From Amycolatopsis arida (GTDB lineage: Bacteria > Actinomycetota > Actinomycetes > Mycobacteriales > Pseudonocardiaceae): a DNA stretch of 64,000 nt. The notes under the pieces were generated by a model, which saw only the letters and a list, made by a program, of their open reading frames with translations, did no database searches and had not been told where the DNA came from. The position numbers and the translations under genes were made by a program. Within the stretch, counting starts at the first letter, position 1. Each line of letters starts with the position of its first letter. This document shows positions 7,385-16,135 of the stretch, piece by piece. The stretch lies in assembly GCF_900115565.1 (NCBI RefSeq), contig NZ_FOWW01000008.1, forward strand, positions 62,001 to 126,000. Direction: 5' to 3'.

Positions 7385-8542
7385 GGACTTGGGAAGGCCC
7401 AGACTATGCTGCGCGACGAAGTTGAGCACCATCTCCCTGCTCACCGGCGCGATCCGGCCCACCCGCACCGCCCCCAGCAGCGTGCCGAGACCGTACTCCG
7501 AGGCCAACCCGTTGCCGCCGTGCACCTGCACCGCCTGGTCGACCGCCCGGATCGCGACCTCCGCGGCGGCGTACTTGGCCATGTTGGCCGCCTCCCCCGC
7601 GCCGAAGTCGTCGCCGGAGTCGTAGAGCGCGGCGGCCTTCTGGGTCATCAGCTTGGCCAGCTCCAGCTCGATCTTCACCTGCGCCAGCGGGTGCGCCAGG
7701 CCCTGGTGCGCGCCGATCGGCACGTCCCACACGCTGCGCTCCTTGGCATAGGCGACGCCCTTGTCCAGCGCGTAGCGGGCCACGCCGAGGGAGAACGACG
7801 CGCCCATGATCCGCTCCGGGTTGAGCCCGGCGAACAGCTGCGCGATCGCCGCGTCCTCGGAGCCGACCAGCGCGTCGGCCGGGAGGATGACGTCGTCGAG
7901 GAACAGCCCGAACTGGTGGTCGGCGGCCACCAGGTCCATCTCGATCTTCGAGTACTCGAACCCCGGCGCGTCGGTGGGCACGATGAACAGCGCCGGCTTG
8001 AGCCTGCCCGTGCGGCTGTGTTCGTCTCTCGTGCGGCCCACCACCAGCACCGCGTCGGCCTCGTCGACACCGGAGATGAACACCTTGCGGCCACGCAGCC
8101 GCCACCCGCCGCCCTCCCGCCACGCCGTGGTGGTGATCCGGTGCGAGTTCGACCCCGCGTCCGGCTCGGTGATCGCGAACGCCATCCGCACCGACCCGTC
8201 GGCGAAGCCGGGCAGCCAGCGCCGGCGCTGCTCGTCCGTGCCGTACCGGGCGATCACCATCGCGCAGATGGCCGGCGACACCACCATGAGCAGCATCGGC
8301 GTGCCGGCGGCGCAGAACTCCTCGCACACCGCGGCGAGGTCGCCGATGCCGGCGCCGCCACCGCCGTACTCCTCCGGCACCGCCACCCCGAGGTAACCCA
8401 GCCGGCCGGCCTCGTCCCACAGCTCGGTGGTGTGACCGCCGGCGCGGGCCTTGTCCCGGTAGTACTCCGGACCGTAGCTACGGCCCAGATCCGCCACGGC
8501 CTTGCGCAGTGCCTGACGCTCTTCCGACTCCACGAAGTTCAC
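7379..8542 (-). CDS. Acyl-CoA dehydrogenase
   Basis: A 387-residue FAD acyl-CoA dehydrogenase. Visible features: EEYGGGGAG in the N-terminal domain, AFAITEPDAGSNSHRI (FAD/substrate-binding strand), the middle-domain FISG and the C-terminal Q-V-H-G-G-N-G-L segment. The position that carries the catalytic glutamate in medium-chain enzymes is not the usual one, which is common in citronellyl/isovaleryl-like groups. The GTG start at 8542 is 9 nt after the stop of the biotin carboxylase gene, so the genes are coupled. Predicted to introduce the 2,3-double bond in a branched or terpenoid acyl-CoA, electrons going to ETF. Confidence 0.88.
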   Translation of the reverse strand: MNFVESEERQALRKAVADLGRSYGPEYYRDKARAGGHTTELWDEAGRLGYLGVAVPEEYGGGGAGIGDLAAVCEEFCAAGTPMLLMVVSPAICAMVIARYGTDEQRRRWLPGFADGSVRMAFAITEPDAGSNSHRITTTAWREGGGWRLRGRKVFISGVDEADAVLVVGRTRDEHSRTGRLKPALFIVPTDAPGFEYSKIEMDLVAADHQFGLFLDDVILPADALVGSEDAAIAQLFAGLNPERIMGASFSLGVARYALDKGVAYAKERSVWDVPIGAHQGLAHPLAQVKIELELAKLMTQKAAALYDSGDDFGAGEAANMAKYAAAEVAIRAVDQAVQVHGGNGLASEYGLGTLLGAVRVGRIAPVSREMVLNFVAQHSLGLPKSY

Positions 8543-8551
8543 TGCCGCTCC

Positions 8552-10726
8552 CTACTCTTGCGCGTCCCGCACCACGGCCAGTACCGCCCCGAGCTCCACC
8601 TGCTGGCCCACGGTGACCGGCAGCTCGGCGACCACGCCGTCGACCGGCGCGCTGATCTGGTGCTCCATCTTCATCGCCTCCAGCCACAGCAGCGGCGCAC
8701 CGGCGGCGACCCGCTCGCCCCGCTCGACCGCGATCCGCAGCACGGTTCCGGGCATGGGCGCCACCAGCGATCCCGCGGCCAGCGCGGCCTCGGGATCGGC
8801 GAACCGCGGCACCGGGGTGAGGCTCACCGGGCCGAGCGGCGAGTCGACCGCGACCAGCCCCGGGTAGCGGCCGACGGTGAAGGTGCGGCGCACCCCGTCG
8901 ACGTCGAGCACCACCCGCTCCGGGTCGGCGTGCCGCAGCACGACACCGGGGTGGTCTCCATCCACGCTGGCGACCAGGCCGTCCCGGGTGAACCGGTAGG
9001 CCACCTCGTGCTCCGTGCCGCCCACGGCGTACGTCCTGCGCTGCGGTGCCGACGGAACGTTGCGCCACCCGCTGGGCAGCCGGCCGAGCACCCGGGCCGC
9101 CCGCCGGTTCGCCGCCGCGTCGGCCAGCGCCGCGGCCAGCGCGGACAACCGCACCGCGCGCTCGCCGGCCAGCGGGCGGGCCAGGGTGGCCAGGCCGTGC
9201 CGGTCGAGGAACGCGGTATCGGTCTCGCCGGCCAGGAACGCCGGGTGCCGCAGCACGTTCACCAGCAGGTCCCGGTTGGTCGCCACGCCGTGGATGCGGG
9301 CGCCGGCCAGCGCCCCGGCGAGCGTGCGGGCCGCCGCGGCGCGGTTCGGCCCCCACGCGATCACCTTGGCCAGCATCGGGTCGTAGTGCACCCCGATCAC
9401 CGAGCCGTCGGCCACCCCGCTGTCCAGCCGCACCCCGTACCCGGCGGGCACGGTGTTGGTGCCTCCAGTGCCGGCGGGCACGGTGTTGGTGCCTCCAGTG
9501 CCGGCGGGCACGGTGTTGGTGCCTCCAGTGCCGGCGGGCACGGTGTTGGTGCCTCCAGTGCCGGCGGGCACGGTGTTGGTGCCTCCAGTGCCGGCGGGCA
9601 CGGTGTTGGTGCCTCCAGTGCCGGCGGGCACGGAAAACTCCGCGGACACCCCCGGAACGGCGAATCGGTGCAGCGTCCCGCTCTGCGGTTGCCAGCTCGC
9701 GGTGTCGCCTTCGGTCACCACCGTCTCGGCGTAGAGCCGCACCTCGATGGCGTGTCCTGTCCACTGTGGAGGCTCGCCGGGCAGCCGCTCGCCCTCGGCC
9801 ACCCGCAGCTGCAGGTCCACCAGGTCCAGCCCGGTGACGCACTCGGTGACCGGGTGCTCCACCTGCAGGCGGGTGTTCATCTCCAGGAAGAAGAACTCGC
9901 CGTCGTCGGTGGCGAGGAACTCCACGGTGCCGGCACCGACGTAGCCGATCGCCTTGGCCGCGGCGACGGCCGCGGCGAACAACCGGTCCCGCATGGCGGT
10001 ATCCACCCGCGGTGCCGGGGCCTCCTCGACGACCTTCTGGTGCCGGCGCTGGATGGAGCACTCCCGCTCCCCCACCGCCCACACCGTGCCGTGCGCGTCG
10101 GCCAGCACCTGCACCTCGATGTGCCGGCCGGTCTCCAGGTAGCGCTCGCAGAACACGGTGCCGTCGCCGAACGCCGAGCGGGCCTCGGCCTCGGCGCCGG
10201 CGACCGCGGCCGGCAGGTCGGCCAGCGCGCGCACCACCCGCATGCCGCGCCCGCCACCCCCGGCGGAGGCCTTGACCAGCACCGGGAGGTCGGCCTCGGT
10301 GACCTTCTCGGGGTCGAGCTCGGGCAGCACCGGCACGCCGGCGTCGGCCATCATCCGCTTCGCCTCGACCTTCGAGCCCATCGCGGCGATGGCGTCCGGC
10401 GGTGGCCCCACCCAGGTGAGGCCGGCGTCACCGACCGCGCGGGCGAACGCGGCGTTCTCCGACAGGAAGCCGTAGCCGGGATGGACCGCGTCGGCGCCGG
10501 CCGCGAGCGCGGCGTCGATCACCAGGTCGGCCCGCAGATAGGTGTCGCCGGGCGCGTCGCCGGGCAGCCGCACCGCGGCGTCCGCGGCGGCGACGTGCGG
10601 GGAGCCGGCGTCGGCGTCGGAGTAGACGGCGACCGTGCCGATCCCGGCGTCCCGGCAGCTGCGGAACACCCGCAGGGCGATCTCCCCACGGTTGGCGACG
10701 AGCAGGTTCTGGATCAACGGTGCCAT
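8552..10726 (-). CDS. Acyl-CoA carboxylase alpha subunit (biotin carboxylase + biotin carrier) with in-frame repeat insertion
   Basis: A 724-residue alpha subunit of the 3-methylcrotonyl/geranyl/propionyl-CoA carboxylase type. Order: biotin carboxylase (residues 5 to about 450; VANRGEIALRV, ATP-grasp loop KASAGGGGRGMR, EMNTRLQVEHPVTE), BT-like linker, then the carrier domain with the biotinylation motif EAMKMEH (lysine about 686). Odd: residues about 365-429 are six tandem copies of VPAGTGGTNT plus a partial, inserted in the C-terminal part of the biotin carboxylase domain just before YGVRLDSGV. The flanks are normal for the family and the frame is intact, so the enzyme probably tolerates a flexible 60-residue loop. 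It partners the carboxyltransferase encoded 8 nt upstream. The atu-like context suggests a geranyl-CoA- or methylcrotonyl-CoA-type substrate. Confidence 0.92.
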   Translation of the reverse strand: MAPLIQNLLVANRGEIALRVFRSCRDAGIGTVAVYSDADAGSPHVAAADAAVRLPGDAPGDTYLRADLVIDAALAAGADAVHPGYGFLSENAAFARAVGDAGLTWVGPPPDAIAAMGSKVEAKRMMADAGVPVLPELDPEKVTEADLPVLVKASAGGGGRGMRVVRALADLPAAVAGAEAEARSAFGDGTVFCERYLETGRHIEVQVLADAHGTVWAVGERECSIQRRHQKVVEEAPAPRVDTAMRDRLFAAAVAAAKAIGYVGAGTVEFLATDDGEFFFLEMNTRLQVEHPVTECVTGLDLVDLQLRVAEGERLPGEPPQWTGHAIEVRLYAETVVTEGDTASWQPQSGTLHRFAVPGVSAEFSVPAGTGGTNTVPAGTGGTNTVPAGTGGTNTVPAGTGGTNTVPAGTGGTNTVPAGTGGTNTVPAGYGVRLDSGVADGSVIGVHYDPMLAKVIAWGPNRAAAARTLAGALAGARIHGVATNRDLLVNVLRHPAFLAGETDTAFLDRHGLATLARPLAGERAVRLSALAAALADAAANRRAARVLGRLPSGWRNVPSAPQRRTYAVGGTEHEVAYRFTRDGLVASVDGDHPGVVLRHADPERVVLDVDGVRRTFTVGRYPGLVAVDSPLGPVSLTPVPRFADPEAALAAGSLVAPMPGTVLRIAVERGERVAAGAPLLWLEAMKMEHQISAPVDGVVAELPVTVGQQVELGAVLAVVRDAQE
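9441..9633 (+). repeat. Tandem 30-bp repeat (6 identical copies plus 13-bp partial) inside the biotin carboxylase gene
   Basis: Six identical 30-bp units start at 9441, 9471, 9501, 9531, 9561 and 9591, each beginning with CCGGCGGGCACGG and ending with GCCTCCAGTG; a seventh copy stops after the 13-bp core (9621-9633). Read on the minus strand each unit encodes the ten residues VPAGTGGTNT. Related arrays occur at 24392-24468 and 44187-44286. Perfect identity implies recent expansion or homogenisation. Confidence 0.97.
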
Positions 10727-10734
10727 CACTGCCC

Positions 10735-12333
10735 TCACATCCGGAAGACGCCGAACCGCTCGGCGCCCCTCACCGGTCCGTTGTGGATCGCCGACAGGCT
10801 CAACCCCAGCACCGTCCTGGTGTCTCGCGGGTCGATGATGCCGTCGTCGTAGAGCATCCCGGACAGGAACATCGGCAGCGACTCGGCCTCGATCCTGCCC
10901 TCCACCATCGCCCGCATGGCGACGTCCTGCTCCTCGTCGTACTCCTGGCCCCGGCTGGCGGCGGCCTGCCTCGCCACGATCGAGAGCACCCCGGCGAGCT
11001 GCTGCGGTCCCATCACCGCGGACTTGGCGCTGGGCCAGGCGAACAGGAAGCGGGGGTCGTAGGCCCGGCCGCACATGCCGTAGTGGCCGGCGCCGTAGGA
11101 GGCGCCCATCAGCACCGAGATGTGCGGCACCGTGGAGTTGGACACCGCGTTGATCATCATCGCCCCGTGCTTGATGATCCCGCCCTGCTCGTACTCCTTG
11201 CCGACCATGTAGCCGGTGGTGTTGTGCAGGAAGATCAGCGGCGTGTCGCTCTGGTTGGCCAGCTGGATGAACTGGGTGGCCTTCTGTGACTCCTCGCTGA
11301 ACAGCACGCCGCGGGCGTTGGCGAGGATGCCCACCGGGTAGCCGTGCACGGTGGCCCATCCGGTGACCAGGCTGGTGCCGTACAGCGGCTTGAACTCGTC
11401 GAAGTCGGAGTCGTCCACCACGCGGGCGACCACCTCGCGCGGATCGAACGGCACCTTGAGGTCGGTCGGCACGATGCCGAGCAGGTCCTCGGCGGCGTAG
11501 CGCGGCCCGGCGTAGTCCGGCTTCGGCGCCGGGCCCTGCTTGTGCCAGTTGAGCCGGCGGATGATCCCCCGGCCCAGCCGGATCGCGTCCCGCTCGTCCG
11601 CGGCGAGGAAGTCGGCGAGCCCGGACACCCGCGCGTGCATCTCCGCGCCGCCGAGCGACTCGTCGTCGGACTCCTCCCCGGTGGCCATCTTCACCAGCGG
11701 CGGTCCGCCGAGGAACACCTTGGCCCGCTCCTTGACCATCACCACGTAGTCCGACATGCCGGGCAGGTAGGCGCCACCGGCGGTGGAGTTGCCGAACACC
11801 AGTGCCACCGTGGGAACCCTGGCGGCCGAGGAGCGGGTCAGGTCGCGGAAGGTGCGCCCGCCGGGGATGAAGATCTCCTTCTGCGCCGGCAGGTCCGCGC
11901 CGCCGGACTCGACCAGGTTGATGGTCGGCAGCCGGTTCTGCGCGGCGATGTCGGCGGCCCGGAAGCCCTTCTTCAGACTGGACGGGTTCATCGCCCCGCC
12001 CTTCACCGTGGGGTCGCTGGCGATGATCATGCACTCGACGCCCTCGACCACGCCGATCCCGGTGACCATGCTGCCGCCCACGTGGTAGTCGGTGCCCCAC
12101 GCCGCCAGCGGCGACAGCTCGAGGAACGGCGCGTCCTCGTCGAGCAGGAGCTCGATCCGTTCCCGGGCGAGCAGCTTGCCCCGCTTACGGTGCCGCTCGA
12201 CGTACTTCTGGCCGCCGCCGGCGATCGCCTTGGCGTGCTCGGCCTCGATCTCGGCGAGCTTGGCCAGCATCGCGTCCCGGTTCTCGGCGAAGGAGTCGCC
12301 CTTGGTGTCCAGTGTGGACCTGAGTGTGGTCAT
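10735..12333 (-). CDS. Acyl-CoA carboxylase beta subunit (carboxyltransferase)
   Basis: A 532-residue carboxyltransferase of the methylcrotonyl/geranyl-CoA carboxylase beta family. Visible: GKLLARERIELLLD near the N terminus, GGSMVTGIGVVEG, the acyl-CoA site region NSTAGGAYLPGMSDY, HARVSG, and the C-terminal-domain carboxybiotin region MGASYGAGHYGMCGRAYDP with FAWPSAKSAVMG. The ATG at 12333 overlaps the stop codon of the upstream acyl-CoA dehydrogenase (ATGA). Forms the carboxylase complex with the adjacent alpha subunit; its position between two acyl-CoA dehydrogenases mirrors leucine and acyclic-terpene catabolic clusters (LiuB/AtuC). Confidence 0.9.
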   Translation of the reverse strand: MTTLRSTLDTKGDSFAENRDAMLAKLAEIEAEHAKAIAGGGQKYVERHRKRGKLLARERIELLLDEDAPFLELSPLAAWGTDYHVGGSMVTGIGVVEGVECMIIASDPTVKGGAMNPSSLKKGFRAADIAAQNRLPTINLVESGGADLPAQKEIFIPGGRTFRDLTRSSAARVPTVALVFGNSTAGGAYLPGMSDYVVMVKERAKVFLGGPPLVKMATGEESDDESLGGAEMHARVSGLADFLAADERDAIRLGRGIIRRLNWHKQGPAPKPDYAGPRYAAEDLLGIVPTDLKVPFDPREVVARVVDDSDFDEFKPLYGTSLVTGWATVHGYPVGILANARGVLFSEESQKATQFIQLANQSDTPLIFLHNTTGYMVGKEYEQGGIIKHGAMMINAVSNSTVPHISVLMGASYGAGHYGMCGRAYDPRFLFAWPSAKSAVMGPQQLAGVLSIVARQAAASRGQEYDEEQDVAMRAMVEGRIEAESLPMFLSGMLYDDGIIDPRDTRTVLGLSLSAIHNGPVRGAERFGVFRM

Positions 12334-13505
12334 GCGGTGAATCCCATTCGCTTGGCGGCGAGGCCGGTGAGGATCTCGGTGGTGCCGCCGCCGATGCCGA
12401 GGATGCGCACGTCCCGGTAGTGCCGCTCCACCTCGGACTCGCGCAGGTAGCCGAGCCCGCCGTGCAGCTGCACCGCCTCGTCGACCACCTCCTCGCCGGT
12501 GGCGACCGCGGTGTTCTTCGCGAAGCACGCCTCGGCGATGACCTCCTCACCGGCGACGTGCCGCAGCGCGACCTGGCGGGTGTAGGTGCGGGCCACGTCG
12601 ACCTTGCGGGCCATCTCGGTGAGCTTGTGCTGCACGAGCTGGCGGGAGATGAGCGGCCGGCCGAACGTCTCGCGCAGCCGGCACCATTCCACGGTGAGGT
12701 CCAGCGCGCGCTGCGCGGTGGCGTAGGCCTGCGCGGCCAGGGACAGCCGCTCGGTGACGAACTGGGTGGCCACCTGCGCGAAGCCGCTGTTCTCCGGCCC
12801 CACCAGGTTGGCCACCGGCACCCGGCAGCCGGCGAACGACAGCTCGGCGGTGTCCGAGCAGTGCCAGCCCATCTTGGCCAGCCCCCTGCTCACCGTGAGC
12901 CCCGGCGTGCCGCGCTCGATCACCAGCAGCGACAGCCCGTGCGCGCCGGGCTCGCCGGTGCGCACCACCGTCGTGACGAAGTCGGCCCGGCACCCGGAGG
13001 TGATGAACGTCTTGGCGCCGTCGACGACGTAGTCGTCTCCGTCCCGGCGGGCGGTGGTGCGGATCCCGGCGACGTCGGAGCCGCCGTCGGGCTCGGTGAC
13101 CGCGAGCGAGCCGATCGTCTCCCCGGCGAGGGTGGGCCGCACCCAGCGGTCGACCTGCGCCGGGTCACCCGCCGCGGCGATGTGCGGCACGGCGATGCCG
13201 CAGGTGAACAGCGACGCGACCAGGCCGCCGGAGCCGCCGGCGTAGTGGATCTCCTCGGTCACCGTCAGCGCGTCGAGGAAGTCCCCGCCACCACCGCCGA
13301 CCTCCTCGGGGAAGGCGACCCCGAGCAGGCCCAGCCGCCCGGCGGTGCGGTGCAGTTCCCGGGGCAGCTCGCCGGCCCGCTCCCACGCGTCCAGGTTCGG
13401 CAGCACCTCGGTGCGCACGAACCGGCGGACGGTCTCCCGCAACGCGGCCCGTTCCGGTGTGGCGAACGGGTCGGTGTGGCCCGCCGGCCGTGTCTGTGCC
13501 GTCAC
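12330..13505 (-). CDS. Acyl-CoA dehydrogenase (isovaleryl/citronellyl-CoA dehydrogenase type)
   Basis: A 391-residue FAD acyl-CoA dehydrogenase: FPEEVGGGGGDFLDAL, LAVTEPDGGSDVAGIRTTA (FAD loop), FITSGCRADF, W-H-C-S-D-T-A-E-L, and the C-terminal QLHGGLGYLRESEVERHYRD with GIGGGTTEI. The GTG start at 13505 overlaps the AtuA stop codon by 4 bp (GTGA), and its own stop overlaps the next ATG, so it is translationally coupled on both sides. The E-I-L-T-G-L tail follows family norms. Predicted to supply the alpha,beta-unsaturated acyl-CoA that the neighbouring biotin-dependent carboxylase uses. Confidence 0.9.
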   Translation of the reverse strand: MTAQTRPAGHTDPFATPERAALRETVRRFVRTEVLPNLDAWERAGELPRELHRTAGRLGLLGVAFPEEVGGGGGDFLDALTVTEEIHYAGGSGGLVASLFTCGIAVPHIAAAGDPAQVDRWVRPTLAGETIGSLAVTEPDGGSDVAGIRTTARRDGDDYVVDGAKTFITSGCRADFVTTVVRTGEPGAHGLSLLVIERGTPGLTVSRGLAKMGWHCSDTAELSFAGCRVPVANLVGPENSGFAQVATQFVTERLSLAAQAYATAQRALDLTVEWCRLRETFGRPLISRQLVQHKLTEMARKVDVARTYTRQVALRHVAGEEVIAEACFAKNTAVATGEEVVDEAVQLHGGLGYLRESEVERHYRDVRILGIGGGTTEILTGLAAKRMGFTA

Positions 13506-15223
13506 AGCAGTACCTCCGGGATGTCCACGTGCCGCGCGCGCAGCCACTCGCCGAGTGCCTTGGCCTGCGGGTCGAACCGGGCCTGCGCGGAGACGCCCTC
13601 GCCGAGCAGCCCGTCGACCACGAAGTTCACCGCGCGCAGGTTGGGCAGCAGGTACCGGCGCACCGGCAGGTCGGCGGTCTCCGGCAGCAGCCGGCGCAGC
13701 TCGGCCACGGTGAGCGTGTGCGCGAGCCACCGCCATGCCTCGGCGGTGCGCACCCACACGCCGACGTTGGCACTGCCGCCCTTGTCGCCGCTGCGCGCGC
13801 CGGCGACCGTGCCCAGCGCAACACGTCGCATCGGGCCTGCGGGCAGCGGCTCCGGCAGCCCTGGTTCATCCACATCGGACAACGCTCGGGTGGGCGCGGC
13901 GGGCGGGACGTCCACCCGGCGCCCGTCGGGCAGCACCGCGACGTGCGGCACCGACTCGGCCGGCACGAACGCCGGTGTGTACACCCCGTAGGGCGCGGCG
14001 TCGGCCGGCGGCGCGGTGACGTGGAAGCCCGGGTAGCTGGCCAGGGCCAGCTCGATCGCCGCACCGCTGAACGCCCGGCCCACCACCTTCGGGTCGGCGT
14101 CCTTCACCGCGCAGTGCAGCAGCGCGCTGGCCCGCTGCTCGGTGTCGGCGTCCTCGTGGTCGGTGCGGGCCAGCGTCCAGCGCACCTCGGCGGGCGGCCG
14201 GGCGGCCAGCGCGGCGTCGAGCTGCTCGCGCACCAGCGCCGCCTTGCGCTCGATGTCCAGCCCGGTGAGCACGAAGGTGACCTCGTTGCGGAAGCCGCCG
14301 AGGGTGTTCAGACACACCTTCAGCTCCGGTGGCGGTGGCTCGCCGCGGGCGCCGGAGATTCGCACCCGGTCGGGGCCGTCCTCGCTCAGCTCCAGTGCGT
14401 CGAACCGGGCGGTGACGTCGGGCCCGGCGTAGCGCGCGCCGGCGATCTCGTACAGCAGCTGGGCGGTGACCGTTCCGGTGGTGACCACGCCGCCGGTGCC
14501 GGGGTGCTTGGTGATCACGCTCGACCCGTCCGGGTACACCTCGGCGAGCGGGAACCCGGGGTGGCCGATCTCGTGCTCGGTGAAGAAGGCGTAGTTGCCG
14601 CCGGTGGCCTGCGCCCCGCACTCCAGGACGTGGCCGGCGGCGACCGTGCCGGCGAGCGCGTCGTAGTCGTCCCGGCGCCAGCCGAAGTGCGCGGCGGCCG
14701 GGCCGACGACCAACGAGGCGTCGGTGACCCGGCCGGTCACCACCACCTCAGCCCCGGCCCGCAGGCACTCGGCGATGCCCCACGCGCCCAGGTAGGCGTT
14801 CGCGGTCAGCGGCGCGCCCCGCCCGCCAGGCGCGGTGAGGCCGAGCTCGCCCGCGCGGGGCAGCAGGTCGTCGCCCTCGACGTGGGCGATCGCGACGTCG
14901 ACCCCGAGCCGACTGGCCAGCTCGCGCAACGAATCGGCCAGCCCGGCGGGGTTGAGTCCGCCGGCGTTGACCACGATCCGCACGCCGCGGTCCCTGGCCA
15001 GCCCGAGGCCCTCCTCCATCTGCCGGAGGAAGGTCTTGGCGTAGCCGCGGTTCGGGTCCTTCATCCGGTCCCTGCCGAGGATGAGCATGGTCAGCTCGGC
15101 GAGGTAGTCGCCGGTGAGCACGTCCAGCGGGCCGCCGGTGAGCATCTCGCGCACGGCGGCGAAACGGTCGCCGTAGAAGCCGGAGGCGTTGCCGATCCGC
15201 AGCGGTTGTCCGGTGCTCGTCAT
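13502..15223 (-). CDS. atuA: AtuA family protein (acyclic terpene utilisation)
   Basis: A 573-residue protein with the AtuA/DUF1446 domain: RIGNASGFYGDRFAAV at the N terminus, LTGDYLAELTMLILGR, RIVVNAGGLNP, and a C-terminal AtuA ferredoxin-like domain (ARSGDKGGSANVGVWVR). Members are found beside acyl-CoA carboxylases; in Pseudomonas AtuA is required for growth on citronellol/geraniol, but its reaction is not firmly established. The start at 15223 overlaps the upstream stop (ATGA) and has GGAAGGCGGGG before it. The symbol follows the family; whether terpenes are the substrate in this organism is inference. Confidence 0.88.
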   Translation of the reverse strand: MTSTGQPLRIGNASGFYGDRFAAVREMLTGGPLDVLTGDYLAELTMLILGRDRMKDPNRGYAKTFLRQMEEGLGLARDRGVRIVVNAGGLNPAGLADSLRELASRLGVDVAIAHVEGDDLLPRAGELGLTAPGGRGAPLTANAYLGAWGIAECLRAGAEVVVTGRVTDASLVVGPAAAHFGWRRDDYDALAGTVAAGHVLECGAQATGGNYAFFTEHEIGHPGFPLAEVYPDGSSVITKHPGTGGVVTTGTVTAQLLYEIAGARYAGPDVTARFDALELSEDGPDRVRISGARGEPPPPELKVCLNTLGGFRNEVTFVLTGLDIERKAALVREQLDAALAARPPAEVRWTLARTDHEDADTEQRASALLHCAVKDADPKVVGRAFSGAAIELALASYPGFHVTAPPADAAPYGVYTPAFVPAESVPHVAVLPDGRRVDVPPAAPTRALSDVDEPGLPEPLPAGPMRRVALGTVAGARSGDKGGSANVGVWVRTAEAWRWLAHTLTVAELRRLLPETADLPVRRYLLPNLRAVNFVVDGLLGEGVSAQARFDPQAKALGEWLRARHVDIPEVLL

Positions 15224-16011
15224 CGGAACTGCCCCGCCTTCCGACCGGGACCGGGCGGACCGGCGAAGGCCTGGGCGATGCCGAGCCACTCGCGCGCGTC
15301 GGCGCCCTCCGCGCGCAGGTCGGTGTCGGTGGGATGCCGGCGCTGGGTGACGACCAGGCAGAAGTCGAGCGCGCTGCCGGTGATCCGCTGGGCGGCGCCG
15401 GGCGGGCCGAACTCCCAGGTCTCGCCGTCGGGTGCGGTCAGCTCGACCCGGAACTCCTCGGTCGGTGGGGCGAGCGCGTGCAGCTGGAAGGCGAAGTCGC
15501 GGGTGCGGACGCCGAACCGGGCGATGTGCCACAGCCGCGCGGTCGGGGTGCGCACCACGCCGAGCGCGTCGGCGATGTCCTGGCCGTGGGCCCAGGTCTC
15601 CATCATTCGCGCGGTGGCCATCGACGCCGCGCTCATCGGCGGGCCGAACCACGGTAGCTTCGTGCCGGGCGGCACCTCGGCCAGCGCGGCGGTGAGTTCG
15701 GTGCGGCCGCGCCGCCAGTCGGCCATCAGCTCGGCCCGGGGCCGGGCGGCCTGCTCCTCCGCGCCGTCGTCGACGAACCGGGTGCCGGCGCTCATCGCCC
15801 ACTCGACCAGGGAGGCGAACTCGTCCGGCCGGGTCGCGGCGACGAGTGACTGCTGGTCGGTCCACGCCAGGTGCCCGATCTGGTGGGCGATGGTCCAGCC
15901 CTCCGCCGGGGTGGGGCGGCGCCACTCGCCGTCCGGCAGGCCCGCCACCAGGTCGTCGACCTCCCGGCTCTGCGCGTCCAGGTCGCGCAGGACGGCCCCG
16001 AGGTCCGCCAC
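15220..16011 (-). CDS. TIGR03084-family DinB/mycothiol-isomerase-like protein
   Basis: A 263-residue protein of the actinobacterial TIGR03084 type, related to the DinB/maleylpyruvate-isomerase-like N-terminal fold: W-T-I-A-H-Q-I-G-H-L-A-W-T (first metal-ligand histidines), ARMMETWAHGQDIADALG (third histidine), and a C-terminal domain ending in the family's WLGIAQAFAGPPGPGR. It is the first gene of the operon; the GTG at 16011 has a strong GGGAGGTGG ribosome binding site. Family members usually sit beside AtuA-like and acyl-CoA genes; some relatives use mycothiol. Activity unknown, metal binding likely. Confidence 0.85.
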   Translation of the reverse strand: MADLGAVLRDLDAQSREVDDLVAGLPDGEWRRPTPAEGWTIAHQIGHLAWTDQQSLVAATRPDEFASLVEWAMSAGTRFVDDGAEEQAARPRAELMADWRRGRTELTAALAEVPPGTKLPWFGPPMSAASMATARMMETWAHGQDIADALGVVRTPTARLWHIARFGVRTRDFAFQLHALAPPTEEFRVELTAPDGETWEFGPPGAAQRITGSALDFCLVVTQRRHPTDTDLRAEGADAREWLGIAQAFAGPPGPGRKAGQFR

Positions 16012-16061
16012 GCCGCCACCTCCCTCGCTGTCGTGCCCCGAGCGTCGCACCCGGCTCAGTA

Positions 16062-16087
16062 AAAATCAAGCATGCACGCTTGTTTTT
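16062..16087. promoter_or_regulatory. Palindromic operator in the divergent promoter of the catabolic island
   Basis: A 26-bp interrupted palindrome: CAAGC (16067-16071) and GCTTG (16078-16082) with matching A-run and T-run flanks. It overlaps the candidate -35 box TTGTTT (16080-16085) of the plus-strand unit, which is followed 16 bp later by TACCGT (16102-16107), and a TTGATT -35-like box on the minus strand. Position and shape fit a TetR operator controlling both units; the operon-terminal TetR (5920-6522) is the likely ligand-responsive repressor. Confidence 0.65.
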
Positions 16088-16135
16088 GCTCCCGCCCGCG
16101 CTACCGTGGAGCTGCTACCTGCATCGGGAGGTCCC

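Noticed and set aside
9441-9633. CRISPR-like array
   Set aside because: Repeats are contiguous with no variable spacers, lie within a coding frame, and no cas genes are present.
7406-10852. 1148-codon plus-strand open frame opposite the carboxylase operon
   Set aside because: Low-complexity His/Arg/Gly/Pro composition typical of a shadow frame; the minus strand encodes well-conserved acyl-CoA enzymes.
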